NCBI GenBank assembly: GCA_027923505.1
Contig: BROI01000022.1
Span: forward strand, 186,001-250,000
Direction of reading: 5' to 3'
DNA from: Mayamaea pseudoterrestris
Lineage: Eukaryota > Bacillariophyta > Bacillariophyceae > Sellaphorales > Sellaphoraceae
DNA: 64,000 nt
This document shows positions 31,505 through 40,705 of the stretch, in pieces (the stretch's first letter is position 1; each line of letters starts with the position of its first letter). A program made the position numbers and the translations under genes. The notes under the pieces were generated by a model that saw nothing but the letters and a program-made list of their open reading frames with translations, ran no database searches and was not told where the DNA came from.

Positions 31505-34327
31505 CTAAAGTTCTTCTTCGTCTTCATCGTCTTCGTCACCTGCTTCATCCGTGTCAGCATCAACTTTCGGCTCGTCATCCGGAACAACGTGCACGCGTCG
31601 CAGTAGACGCTTTGTCGTAGACACTTGCTCTTCTGCCAATACGTGGTCGCTTACTGGCACTGGTAGCTTGTAGGATGCATCATTTGGCCGCCAATGTCGA
31701 CCAGCCCAGCTCATCAGCAGGGCCGAGTCGCGCGGAGGAAACGCTTGCGTGTACTGGTCCTGGATGCGCTCCACATTGAGTGCATTTACATCCGCAACAT
31801 ACACTGTCGCAGCCAGTCGCATCTCCTTGTTGGGTCGGTAATCGACGGATGATGTCGCGTGATAGGCATCATCGCCCATCATGGCGGCCATGCCGTACTG
31901 GTATTTTAAACGACCGACAGGTGTCGTCCCATCCGGCGCTGGTGGCCACTGCTGCAGGTCAAGCTCTGGACCGGTATCATTTGCCAAGAGCAGTGGAATG
32001 ATAATGTTGTAAGTCTTAGCTTGCGTTCTCGTTACGTCGTGATGTAAATAACCTTTAATGGCCTGTGAGACGGCGATGAATGTGACATGAAAGGCAACCA
32101 ACCCGTCCATTTGCAATTGCTCGCCAACACCGCGGAGCATTTCGTCAAATCCCGACGCTCCAAGAGCCTGCAGGTAATCTTCATGCGCCGGGTGTCCAGC
32201 TGGAGACAGCCAGTGCAAATCCGAGTGCCAATTCTTGCCGGGTCGTTGCAGATACCATCGCTCCTTGTTCACCGTCAGAAACATGTCGTCGTCAGGTAGT
32301 AAACCATTGCCATCACTCGTCACATGCTTTAAAATGTCGTAAATGCCAGTCTTATTACAATAGTCAAGCAAGCCAAGACGCACACGCTCAGAAATACCCA
32401 ATATGTATGCGTTTGGCGTCACCACAGATCCAGTATCCTTCCATCGAATATGTTCCATGTGTCCCGGCGGAAGATATGATGGTACGATAAAGTCGCCAGT
32501 TGGATTAGGATCCTGTGCGGCCCATGCTTCGGGATAAAGGCCATTTGGTACACCAACCGCGTGTCGAAAGGCATTCGGACTATACGCGTCGTCGTAGTAT
32601 GCCTTGTGCATTACTCGAATAGCCGTCGCAGGAACGTGGACGACACCAACTGAGTCGACGCGTTGATTGTCATCGGATAGTTTACATGTTGAAGGCGTGC
32701 CCATGTTATCTAGCTCGCGAACCATTACTTTGTATGCAGACCCATCACCATTCGATTTCTGCGTCCGCTCCAAAACATCGCAAGGTCGTAGGCAGCCGTA
32801 GTTTTCACTAGTCCAAACAACGTTGCCATTACTATCCGTTATTTCCTCAACCTCGTCCGACGAAGAGTGACCAAAGTAACATGCAGTCTGTAGATTCTGT
32901 GGATACGGATTGCTAGCTTGCTCGTCCAGGGTTCGAATAAGTGTACCATCCAATGCATGCTCCGCCGCAAATGCTAGCGGATCAACTTGGTCATTCAACT
33001 GCAACTGTCGAAGCTTCTCTTCGTATTGCTCGGCATGCTTGTCAAACGCCTTGGCCCAGTCGTCTCCGTAATCCAGCAAGACTTCCTCGTTTGGTAAAAT
33101 GTCTCGCGTTGCTATCACATTCACAACAAGCATTTCGTCTAGCGCCAATGGTTTTGCAAACAGTTCCATGGGTCGGATGGAATGTAAATGCGGTGCTTGC
33201 ATCGTGGTGGACCATTCGAGTCGAGCATTGGAGGTATATTGCGGCGTTGACGCGTGATTGAGCATGGAGACGGCTGGTTGTAGCGGCAGCAACAAGACAT
33301 TGGAAGCATTCGAGGCGAAGCAGTAATTCAACAGCAATTGATATCCAACTCCGCGAGTGTTTTGGTATCGAACGCTATGAGCGGTTCGGGTTGAAAATGC
33401 TGCAACCGAGTCAGCCGTCTCCATTCCATAATACTGTTGTTCAACCCGCTCAATTTGTGATTGATCAAAGTGCAAGACTGGCGACGACTCAATAACTTGA
33501 CCAGCCTGAAAGTGTCTTGTCGCAAACGATCCACTTCCAGCTTTTAGAATGGAGGATGGCTGAATCTTTAGTGCATTCGACAAGCAAATTGCCGACTCTT
33601 GCAAATGAAGCGTGCTCAAAACTTTTCGCTTGAGCGCCGAAACAAGGCTCGAATCATCAACGTCCGAATCACATGGCAATACAAGTTCCTCTCCAGCCCA
33701 GAGGTTCGTCGTCGCCGTGAATCCGTTTGTTTTGGGCGCATTGGCAAGAAGGTTTGTAGTCGCCGTGAAGCCGTTTGTTTTGGGTGCAAGTGAATGGTAG
33801 ATGAAGCTTCCAGCTGATGCATCTCGCATCGTGACATTGACTCGATCTCTCGTCACAATGTCATGTTTCATACCAGGATCTTCGTCATTTAAACTCTCAC
33901 TCCATGGCGCTTGAACATTGCTAAAGTGAAATGAGCAAACCATCATTGACGCTAGTCCAGTTGTGAGTAAATCGGTTCTGTATTGGTTCTCCAAAAGCAA
34001 TCCGGATTCACTCCGTAGCAAAGCGTCCAATTGCTTGTTTCCATAAGTCTGCATGAATCCATGCCATGGACTCCATTCATTCTTATTGGCGTCTGCAACG
34101 GGTAGAATCAATACAGACTCGCTTGCATTTGCAATGGTTGATCCTTGTCGAATGGCACGAGCCGAATAAAGACCGAGACGGCCGGGACGGACGGATGATT
34201 CCGCCAGGTAGAATGAGCAGTCATCTTCTGCTTTTGTAAGTGAAAACTTCAGTAGTAATAAGGAGAGAGAGACTGACCAATGGCAAGGTCGTCGTCTCGT
34301 CGCTGGAGAAGGAACGGTAGTCGCCAT
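31505..34327 (-). CDS. Secretory SET-domain protein fused to a 2OG-Fe(II) oxygenase-like domain
   Basis: A 940-residue intronless gene. A signal peptide is evident (VSLSLLLLKFSLTKA, cleavage likely before EDDC). A SET-type region follows, with CSFYLAESS at its start, then GVGYQLLLNYCF, LNHASTPQYTSNARLEW and VIATRDILPNEEVLLDYGDDW. A linker (PNAFRHAVGVPNGLYPEAW) leads to a C-terminal domain with an HxD motif at H762/D764 (GYLHHDVT), a second His at about 820 (DDAYHATSS) and a downstream Arg, as in 2OG oxygenases. The substrates are unknown, and a secreted SET protein is unlikely to be a histone methyltransferase. It is divergent from a shorter SET paralogue at 34550. An internal 48-bp tandem duplication (33,703-33,791) repeats APKTNGFTATTNL. 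Confidence 0.75.
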   Translation of the reverse strand: MATTVPSPATRRRPCHWSVSLSLLLLKFSLTKAEDDCSFYLAESSVRPGRLGLYSARAIRQGSTIANASESVLILPVADANKNEWSPWHGFMQTYGNKQLDALLRSESGLLLENQYRTDLLTTGLASMMVCSFHFSNVQAPWSESLNDEDPGMKHDIVTRDRVNVTMRDASAGSFIYHSLAPKTNGFTATTNLLANAPKTNGFTATTNLWAGEELVLPCDSDVDDSSLVSALKRKVLSTLHLQESAICLSNALKIQPSSILKAGSGSFATRHFQAGQVIESSPVLHFDQSQIERVEQQYYGMETADSVAAFSTRTAHSVRYQNTRGVGYQLLLNYCFASNASNVLLLPLQPAVSMLNHASTPQYTSNARLEWSTTMQAPHLHSIRPMELFAKPLALDEMLVVNVIATRDILPNEEVLLDYGDDWAKAFDKHAEQYEEKLRQLQLNDQVDPLAFAAEHALDGTLIRTLDEQASNPYPQNLQTACYFGHSSSDEVEEITDSNGNVVWTSENYGCLRPCDVLERTQKSNGDGSAYKVMVRELDNMGTPSTCKLSDDNQRVDSVGVVHVPATAIRVMHKAYYDDAYSPNAFRHAVGVPNGLYPEAWAAQDPNPTGDFIVPSYLPPGHMEHIRWKDTGSVVTPNAYILGISERVRLGLLDYCNKTGIYDILKHVTSDGNGLLPDDDMFLTVNKERWYLQRPGKNWHSDLHWLSPAGHPAHEDYLQALGASGFDEMLRGVGEQLQMDGLVAFHVTFIAVSQAIKGYLHHDVTRTQAKTYNIIIPLLLANDTGPELDLQQWPPAPDGTTPVGRLKYQYGMAAMMGDDAYHATSSVDYRPNKEMRLAATVYVADVNALNVERIQDQYTQAFPPRDSALLMSWAGRHWRPNDASYKLPVPVSDHVLAEEQVSTTKRLLRRVHVVPDDEPKVDADTDEAGDEDDEDEEEL

Positions 34328-34549
34328 GGTGATGGACGATGGACTGCCATTGTCACGCTCACCTCAACTCGCTCACTGCTTGGGCGCGTGCTGATATATG
34401 ATGGTGGCTGGCCCGATGCGACATGAGGCTCGCCCGGCTTGCTCGCCAAAAGCGTCACGCACCTCCGCACCTCCGCACCTCGCACCTCGTCGCACCTCGG
34501 CATGTGGATTGTGCCAACAAGCCAACAGGATTTATCACAAACCTCCATC
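34328..34549. promoter_or_regulatory. Bidirectional promoter between two divergent SET genes
   Basis: Only 222 bp separate the ATG codons of the divergent SET+2OG and SET genes. The stretch contains five direct copies of a CGCACCTC-like element at 34,458-34,500, which are kept in copy B at 52,363-52,405. Promoter function is inferred from position. Confidence 0.5.
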
Positions 34550-36658
34550 ATGAGGCTTGTGCATTCTCAAGCTTTGACGAAGCGCACCTCTCACTATGCA
34601 TTGACTGTTAGTCTTATCATAGTGACATTGCTGTCATCAAATAGACTCGCAGTCGCTGCTATATCGAGCAATGAGACTGACCAACAGGCGCAGCATCGAA
34701 CACCACAGCAACAGCAACAACATTCATGCGGACTGTACTTGGCTCCAAGCACCATTCCAGGGGCTGGCTTGGGCATGTTCAATGGTCGCTCCTCAAAGTC
34801 GCTCTGGGAACCCATCGGGCCGGCTGATTTGGTGATTCCAGTCACGGACTACTCCGAACACAATTCAGTACAGTCCCACAATGACGACGAGGATGAGCAA
34901 GCATACATTATGAATTACTATGGATGGAACATTCCGAGCTTTGCACATCTGCAGCATGATGCCAATGTCGACGATACCGTTGCCTTTTGTCCGGGACCAG
35001 GCGCAGCCTTGAATTGTTTAATGGGACTTGTCAATACCGTCGCGCTTGACGAAGAAGTCTCATTCAAAACGTACACCAACCAGCATTCTTCCACGCCACC
35101 ACACGCCGGAAGCTTTACCCCATTCAGCAATCGACAGCTAGTATCCAAAGTGAATAATATTGAACCAGGTGCGGAACTCTTTGACGACTACGGCGAAGCA
35201 TACTTTCGAGTCAAGGAGCGACCAGCCTACCATTCCATTCCAGTGACGAGCGACTATTCCGACGCCGATTCTTTGCTGGAGGAATATGAATCACTTCGAA
35301 AGCAAGTTTGTGGAGATGGCCTGTGTCATGAACCAATGCGAGCTGCGGATCCGATTACAACAGTGTCTTCGCCCACGTCATCACTCCATAGTTCGCTCTA
35401 TCAGCTCATGAACTCGCTCAAATCAACATGGCCGAGCCCGGTATTGAACGCCTTGCCGGAAAATCCAGAAACGGTTGATCAACTTACGGCACAAGGTACT
35501 GCCATGCGTGACTATCATCGAAGCATTCGATCCATTGCTTGGCTCGAGGAGCACGGAGACTGCATGGACAAGATTCGCATCGACGAGAGTGGCATTCCAA
35601 ACGCAGGTAACGGAGCCTTTGCTACCACGTTCATTGCAAAAGGAGACATTGTCGGACCAGCGCCAGCGCTTCATATACCTCGTGACTTTATGCAAATGTA
35701 TCCCGTCGACTTTGACGAGAACGAACAGGAATATAATGTGAATGCAAAGACAAACGACGGACCCACTCATCAACAACTGCTACTGAACTATTGCTTTGGA
35801 CATGATCGATCCAGCCTGCTGCTATGTCCATACGGGGCAGCAACACAAGCAATCAATCACGATGCGATAGCGCCAAATGCCGAGGTGGTTTGGAACTATA
35901 AGCTCATGCAACGGCCAGAGTGGTTGGAATTGCCGTTGCCGGAATGGACGCACCACATGAGCGCAGGTTTGGTATTGAGCTATGTGGCCACTCGAGATAT
36001 ACAAGCTGACGAGGAAGTAACAATTGACTATGGACGCGATTGGCAGAAAGCTTGGGACGAGCATGTAGGAAGCTTTGAACCACCAGTGGATCGAGCCGAC
36101 TATTTGGATGCGCTGGCTTTGAACGAGCAAGAGTTGGAACTGCAGGTATCACCTTTTTGGTACAGCGACAAGTACGTGCAACTCAAATGCCGTGGCATGT
36201 ATTTGCGATGGAATACTGGAACGGTGATAGACCATGGAGACATTGACGACGATGAGGAGGAAGAAACGCCATTTTCGTACACGACCGAAACAGACAAGAA
36301 AACATTTTCATGCCGGCCACTGCATCGCTACGCATCCAAAAATACCAGTGACACGCTGTACGTGGTTCAAGTTTATGCAAGATACGGCGAAGACGGACAA
36401 TGCTTTGAAAGTGACTGGGAGGTCGTCTTTGGAATGCCACGTGATGCGCTTGTCTTTGAGGATCGAATGTACAGCAGAGAGTAAGTAGTTCCGTCGCCAA
36501 AAAAGAGTTTGTCGGCAAACGTTTCTAAACTCACTCGGTTGGTCACTCGCTTGTTTTACAGTCATGCACAACCATGGAGCTTTCGACATTCGATTGGGAT
36601 TCCTGATGAGATTATGCCTGAGGCTTGGCTTGACCTTGACGCGAGTGTGAAGATATAA
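34550..36658 (+). CDS. Secretory SET-domain protein, copy A
   Basis: Two exons, 34550-36480 and 36562-36658, 675 residues. The 81-bp intron (GTAAGT...TACAG) joins MYSRD to HAQPWSFRHSIGIPDEIMPE. That second exon aligns with PNAFRHAVGVPNGLYPEAW of the divergent SET+2OG protein and confirms the splice. The N-terminus is a signal peptide (YALTVSLIIVTLLSSNRLAVAA). SET-type motifs are CGLYLAPSTIPGAGLGMF, the repeated IPNAGNGAFATTF, QQLLLNYCFGHD, AINHDAIAPNAEVVWNY and YVATRDIQADEEVTIDYGRDW. Compared with the neighbour it stops before the 2OG-like domain, so it is the shorter paralogue. Substrate and location after secretion are unknown. Confidence 0.8.
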
Positions 36659-36781
36659 ATCTTACACCCTAGCTAATCTAATAAAGCGCTACATGATTTT
36701 ACAAGTATGTGCTACAACTATTAGTACAATATCCAGAATTGTCATATTCAATGATTACACAATTCCACTGTATTTTTTCAA

Positions 36782-38599
36782 CTACGCCGGAGTCAGTCGG
36801 TACTGCATGACGGCAAATCCATACCGAGGCGATCCTCGCTTGAAGGCCACCTTCGACACCCCATGTCCTAAGGTAATCTCAACTGGTTCGGTCTCCTCCC
36901 ACTCGCCCATAGTGTACGGAATGGCAATCTCTCGCTTGTCCTTGCCATTGACAGTGACCGCCATGGGCAGTTCGTCACGATGAACCGTACATACCATGGC
37001 CGTCATATTGTATCGTCCTTCTTGATACTTGTCGAGCGTATACTCAACCTCAGCTTCTGCTTGAAGAAAAATTTGACAGCCACCCATGAACGACTTGTGA
37101 ATGTGAACTTGGTTGTTCGGCTTGGGGGGTTTCGTGAACGCCGTTCCTGGTATGACAATTGCTCTTCCATCCCTTGTAATTAATTCCTTTTCTTCCTTTT
37201 GTGCGATGATCTTGTCGAGTAGAGTGATGACTGAACTCTTTGGATGCAATGGCGGGCATTTATCCGTACATTGTTTGCCTAGACGCTTGCGCTGGAACAA
37301 GGCCAAGGAACACCAGAGTGCCTTCGAGCTTGGGTCGGCAATTTTCGACACCAACGTACGATCCTCGCCACTCGCCGTCGCAATCCACTCCAGTCGCAAC
37401 ACCTTGCGCATGTACTCGTCATCCGTCTTGCAGGCATATCTTGCTTGCGTCATCCACAAGAAATCATTGCCAGTCACTGGACCCCAGTAACTCTTGTGAA
37501 TACAAGCACCCAAGCACGTCATCCACCCATTCACGGTATGCCGGACAAGCGCCGCATGGCCAGGCTGCTGACAGCCCCAGGTCGGAATACCAAATGCCTT
37601 GCATGCAAACCGCCCATACCAGGCGCGAGGACCGCACTTTCCGCCGCTACTCAATATTTGATCATACGTTCGGACTTCCTTACCATCCTTGTCGCGCCGC
37701 CACCAGACAGGATTAGTGTATCCAACATCCTGTTTGACAATCATGCAGTAGCGCCACTGTAGGTTCTGCATGTATATTAAGTCTGGTCTATAGTTCCGCA
37801 AACATTCACGACCCCACGTGAGTTCATCGTCTTGGGCGTCACTGTCAATTGCCATGCGAAGCTCCCATACGGCAAACGTAGAAAACAAAGGATCAAGTTC
37901 GCCGGCTAAGTAAGCTTGCTTGTAGTGTTTGTAGCGCTTGACTGGATCAATCTCGTAGCCCTGTCCAACTTTTAAATCGATTGGTGTGCACAACTCCAGT
38001 GCTACGGCCAACGCAAGTCGCTGCAAGACTGGATCCTTTCCCCCTGGAATTGACTTGTAGATCTGCAAGGCCTTGGCGTAGCAATTCTTTCTTGGACCGC
38101 CGGAACTTGCAAACTGCATGAGAAGGTCAGTGTCGCAAAAGAATTGAATCAAATCCTCGTGTCCGTACGCTTGCACTTGCTGCTGAAAGGCCATGCCTTT
38201 TGGGGCGCCCGCCTCCATCATGCTTGCCGCAGTCACGAGTGAAATGGACGAGGAGCTGTCGAGTGGCTGATTCAACAAGGAGTCTTCCAATTGTTTCAAA
38301 ATTTGGTCGGCAATCTTCGCCGCCTTTTCGCGAGCTTGTTCAACCGATTGGGTCGATGCATCCAGCTTGGCTTGCGCAGCTTGTAGTATCGCTTCACTCG
38401 CATGCTCCTTGGTCTTTTGATCAAGCTCCTTTTGCGCTTGATTCTGCTGTTTAGAAGCAGCTTCAAAGCCGACAATGGCTGCATGAAAATCTGCTTGATG
38501 CGGCATGGATGGAACGTTTGCCTGCTTGAAGACGTCGTTGCGCCACTCTACCAAATAATTGGCGTCGTAAACTCCCTTCATTGCAACAAGAGGCTTCAT
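36782..38599 (-). CDS. Transglutaminase-like (Cys-His) protein with C-terminal beta-sandwich, copy A
   Basis: A 605-residue frame from ATG 38599, the first ATG in a slightly longer open frame. An N-terminal Ala/Lys/Gln-rich coiled-coil region lies at about residues 45-95. The core motif GGKCGPRAWYGRFACKAFGI (Cys at about 322) followed by QQPGHAALVRHTVNGW (His at about 348) has the spacing of the transglutaminase-like Cys-His dyad, with a conserved Trp after it. The last 120 residues (GGCQIFLQAEAEVEYTLDKY, VAFKRGSPRYGFAVMQYRL) look like a carbohydrate-binding-module-type sandwich. No signal peptide is clear. The fold call is from motif spacing only. Copy B at 54,691 conserves the same residues. 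Confidence 0.6.
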   Translation of the reverse strand: MKPLVAMKGVYDANYLVEWRNDVFKQANVPSMPHQADFHAAIVGFEAASKQQNQAQKELDQKTKEHASEAILQAAQAKLDASTQSVEQAREKAAKIADQILKQLEDSLLNQPLDSSSSISLVTAASMMEAGAPKGMAFQQQVQAYGHEDLIQFFCDTDLLMQFASSGGPRKNCYAKALQIYKSIPGGKDPVLQRLALAVALELCTPIDLKVGQGYEIDPVKRYKHYKQAYLAGELDPLFSTFAVWELRMAIDSDAQDDELTWGRECLRNYRPDLIYMQNLQWRYCMIVKQDVGYTNPVWWRRDKDGKEVRTYDQILSSGGKCGPRAWYGRFACKAFGIPTWGCQQPGHAALVRHTVNGWMTCLGACIHKSYWGPVTGNDFLWMTQARYACKTDDEYMRKVLRLEWIATASGEDRTLVSKIADPSSKALWCSLALFQRKRLGKQCTDKCPPLHPKSSVITLLDKIIAQKEEKELITRDGRAIVIPGTAFTKPPKPNNQVHIHKSFMGGCQIFLQAEAEVEYTLDKYQEGRYNMTAMVCTVHRDELPMAVTVNGKDKREIAIPYTMGEWEETEPVEITLGHGVSKVAFKRGSPRYGFAVMQYRLTPA

Positions 38600-39057
38600 A
38601 CTGGTTGCCTTCCAATGCAAGAGGAGCGAAACGATAAATTTAGACGCACGAATGATGGTGATGAATGGCCGCTCTCCTGCAAAAGGGAAACGGATCGATG
38701 GAACATCAATGAGGTGCGTCGCAACGCGAATGTCACGCTTTCCGGGTCCTACCCTGGCAACGACCCAGCAACGTCAAATGGAATGCTTAACAAGGCGGGA
38801 TTTCGATAGTGAATCGAGCAAAGGATTGATATAGACTACATCGGTAGGCATGGTTTTGAATAACCATACCGAAGAGGGTCAAAAGATACAGTATTGAGGG
38901 AAGGAAAAGTCTCGTTGCTCACTTAATCGTACATTCCAAACATTGGTGTAGGATTGGTTCTATGATTATCATATCATTCTATTTTCCTTTTATTTCGGGT
39001 AGACTGAGTTTCAGTAACCCGGTGTATGCTTTGGCAAAGTTTAAAACAAGTAATGGT
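38600..39057. other. Intergenic with a stem-loop, conserved in both copies
   Basis: Contains a hairpin at about 38841-38872 (TCGGTAGGCATGGTT, loop, AACCATACCGA; 6-bp and 5-bp stems with a GGC bulge). The equivalent in copy B is at 56,750-56,781. Across this stretch the copies differ at only about three to five positions. The hairpin may be a structured 5' UTR element of the minus-strand transglutaminase-like gene or chance. Confidence 0.4.
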
Positions 39058-39924
39058 TTACTCGTCTTCCTCCTCGTTTGACGACGCAGCCGGACCGGCC
39101 TCGGACTCTTCATCATCTTGATCAGAGTCGGACTGGGCAGCATCGTCTTGCTCTTGCATGTCGTCAGCTTGAAAATCGTCGTCGATTGTAGGTTCTTCGC
39201 CTGAAGTGGTAGGCTCGGACGCAGACTCATCGTCGACTGGAACTGGAGCAGCGTCGTCCTCGCCATTTTGTGACTTGAAGTCTTGGATTTCGTCCGTTAT
39301 TTCTTCCACTGTAGCTGTATTCTCCAACTCCGGCTCGTTTGCGACGACTGGTTCCGGTTCCGCTGCCGTAGTTTCCGTCTCGACTGCTCCGTCCTCGTTG
39401 GTTGAAGCATCGTCATCGTCCGCCGCAACATCAGCTCCTGCCGCAACATTGATCTCGTCCAACTCTGTATGGCCATTCTCGACAACAACAGGCTCCTCTG
39501 GCTCTTCTATAGCAACTTCTGCCACTGGTTCAGTTTCAGGTTCGGGCTCTTTCTTGTTATCCACGACTACTTGAGCTTGTTCGTCGCGAGGTGAGTCGAC
39601 CGTCGGAGCTGATTCTTCCGTTGGTTTCGTCTCATCGACGGATGCTCCTTCCTCCTTGCTTGGTGGATCATCGTCTTCCACAACAGCTGGAGCAGCTGGA
39701 GATGGGGCCGACGACACAGATTCCTTGATATCGAATTTTGGAGGAGGAGGAGGAGGAGGAGACGAGACTGCATCGGCTTGCTGCGCCGTCGGTTGATACG
39801 GAGAAACCTTGAATTTGCTTGGCGTCGGCGGTTTCTTGGCAGCGTCTTCTGCCTCCTGCTGCTCGCGACTTTGCTTTGACGCTTGCTCAAAGAGAGCAAT
39901 GCGATCCTTGATGCTTCCTACCAT
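39058..39924 (-). CDS. Acidic, disordered protein, copy A
   Basis: A 288-residue frame from ATG 39924 (MVGSIKDRIALFEQASKQSR). Only the first 25 residues look structured, as a short amphipathic helix. A Pro/Gln segment with an eight-Pro run follows, and then about 200 residues rich in Glu, Asp, Ala, Val and Pro, ending in SSNEEEDE. No domain is recognised. It lies just downstream of the myosin gene on the same strand and is kept together with it in both copies. Copy B differs by a shortened Pro run and scattered replacements, yet the frame is retained, which argues for a real protein. Confidence 0.6.
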   Translation of the reverse strand: MVGSIKDRIALFEQASKQSREQQEAEDAAKKPPTPSKFKVSPYQPTAQQADAVSSPPPPPPPKFDIKESVSSAPSPAAPAVVEDDDPPSKEEGASVDETKPTEESAPTVDSPRDEQAQVVVDNKKEPEPETEPVAEVAIEEPEEPVVVENGHTELDEINVAAGADVAADDDDASTNEDGAVETETTAAEPEPVVANEPELENTATVEEITDEIQDFKSQNGEDDAAPVPVDDESASEPTTSGEEPTIDDDFQADDMQEQDDAAQSDSDQDDEESEAGPAASSNEEEDE

Positions 39925-40705
39925 GGTACGATTGTGATGCCTATTATTTGATGATGGCCGATGACGATGATGATCTTGTGGTCGACGAAAAAGGAGAGGT
40001 CCCAGAACGTCTTGGGATCTTGATTGCACCATGACCGGAAATGACCATGTCGCGCTACGACATAACACAATCCTTGTCCAGCTACGTACCTTTAGGCTGG
40101 ATCCAGCCAACCAAGAGTATACATTTACATGTAAATAGAATGATGGAGACATTTTTGTCCTCTTTGGTCGGTTTAAATCCACTGCTAGACTTTGCGGGAA
40201 TTTTAATCGTGCTTTGAAGATCTGCAAGCCTCCATGGTAAAGTAAGTTGAAAGAATTCATACACAATATGACTTACAATAAGAAGTAGATTCATGAGCCA
40301 ACTAGCTCTTTAAAGTCTGGCTATAAACATTGCATTTGAAAACATGTTCCAACTGAATACAGTGAAGATGGTGCACCGTTGGACAAAGCAATTCCGCACT
40401 ACCGGTAGACCTTATGCGGTCGCTGCACAGGCCTCGGCATCGGATTCACAAATGCCCAGCAGACCGCTATCAAGCGCTAAACTGCCTTACAAAAATTGTA
40501 TTAAAAATGACTTGGGAAACGACACTGTCAGTTCCAGAGTCGTGCGTCCTCGTTGAAGTACAAGCATCTGCTGTCATCCTCGTTTGCCTTGGTACTGACC
40601 GAGCACTGGTTATAAAAACAGCTCCCGTTCCCTCGCCGCGTTGAGTTCACCACGGCTTTTGCCAACGCCTCGACGATGCCCCAGCAACATGCAACAACTT
40701 GATGT
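39925..40705. other. Intergenic between acidic protein and myosin, with copy-A-specific sequence
   Basis: About 560 bp here (near 40,050-40,612) correspond to only about 75 bp in copy B (near 57,965-58,041). The extra sequence has no convincing frame and no obvious terminal repeats, so it could be an insertion in A or a deletion in B. Confidence 0.55.

Noticed and set aside
39206-39574. Ser/Thr-rich plus-strand frame, also present in copy B
   Set aside because: It is antisense to the acidic protein. Its conservation in both copies follows from the duplication.
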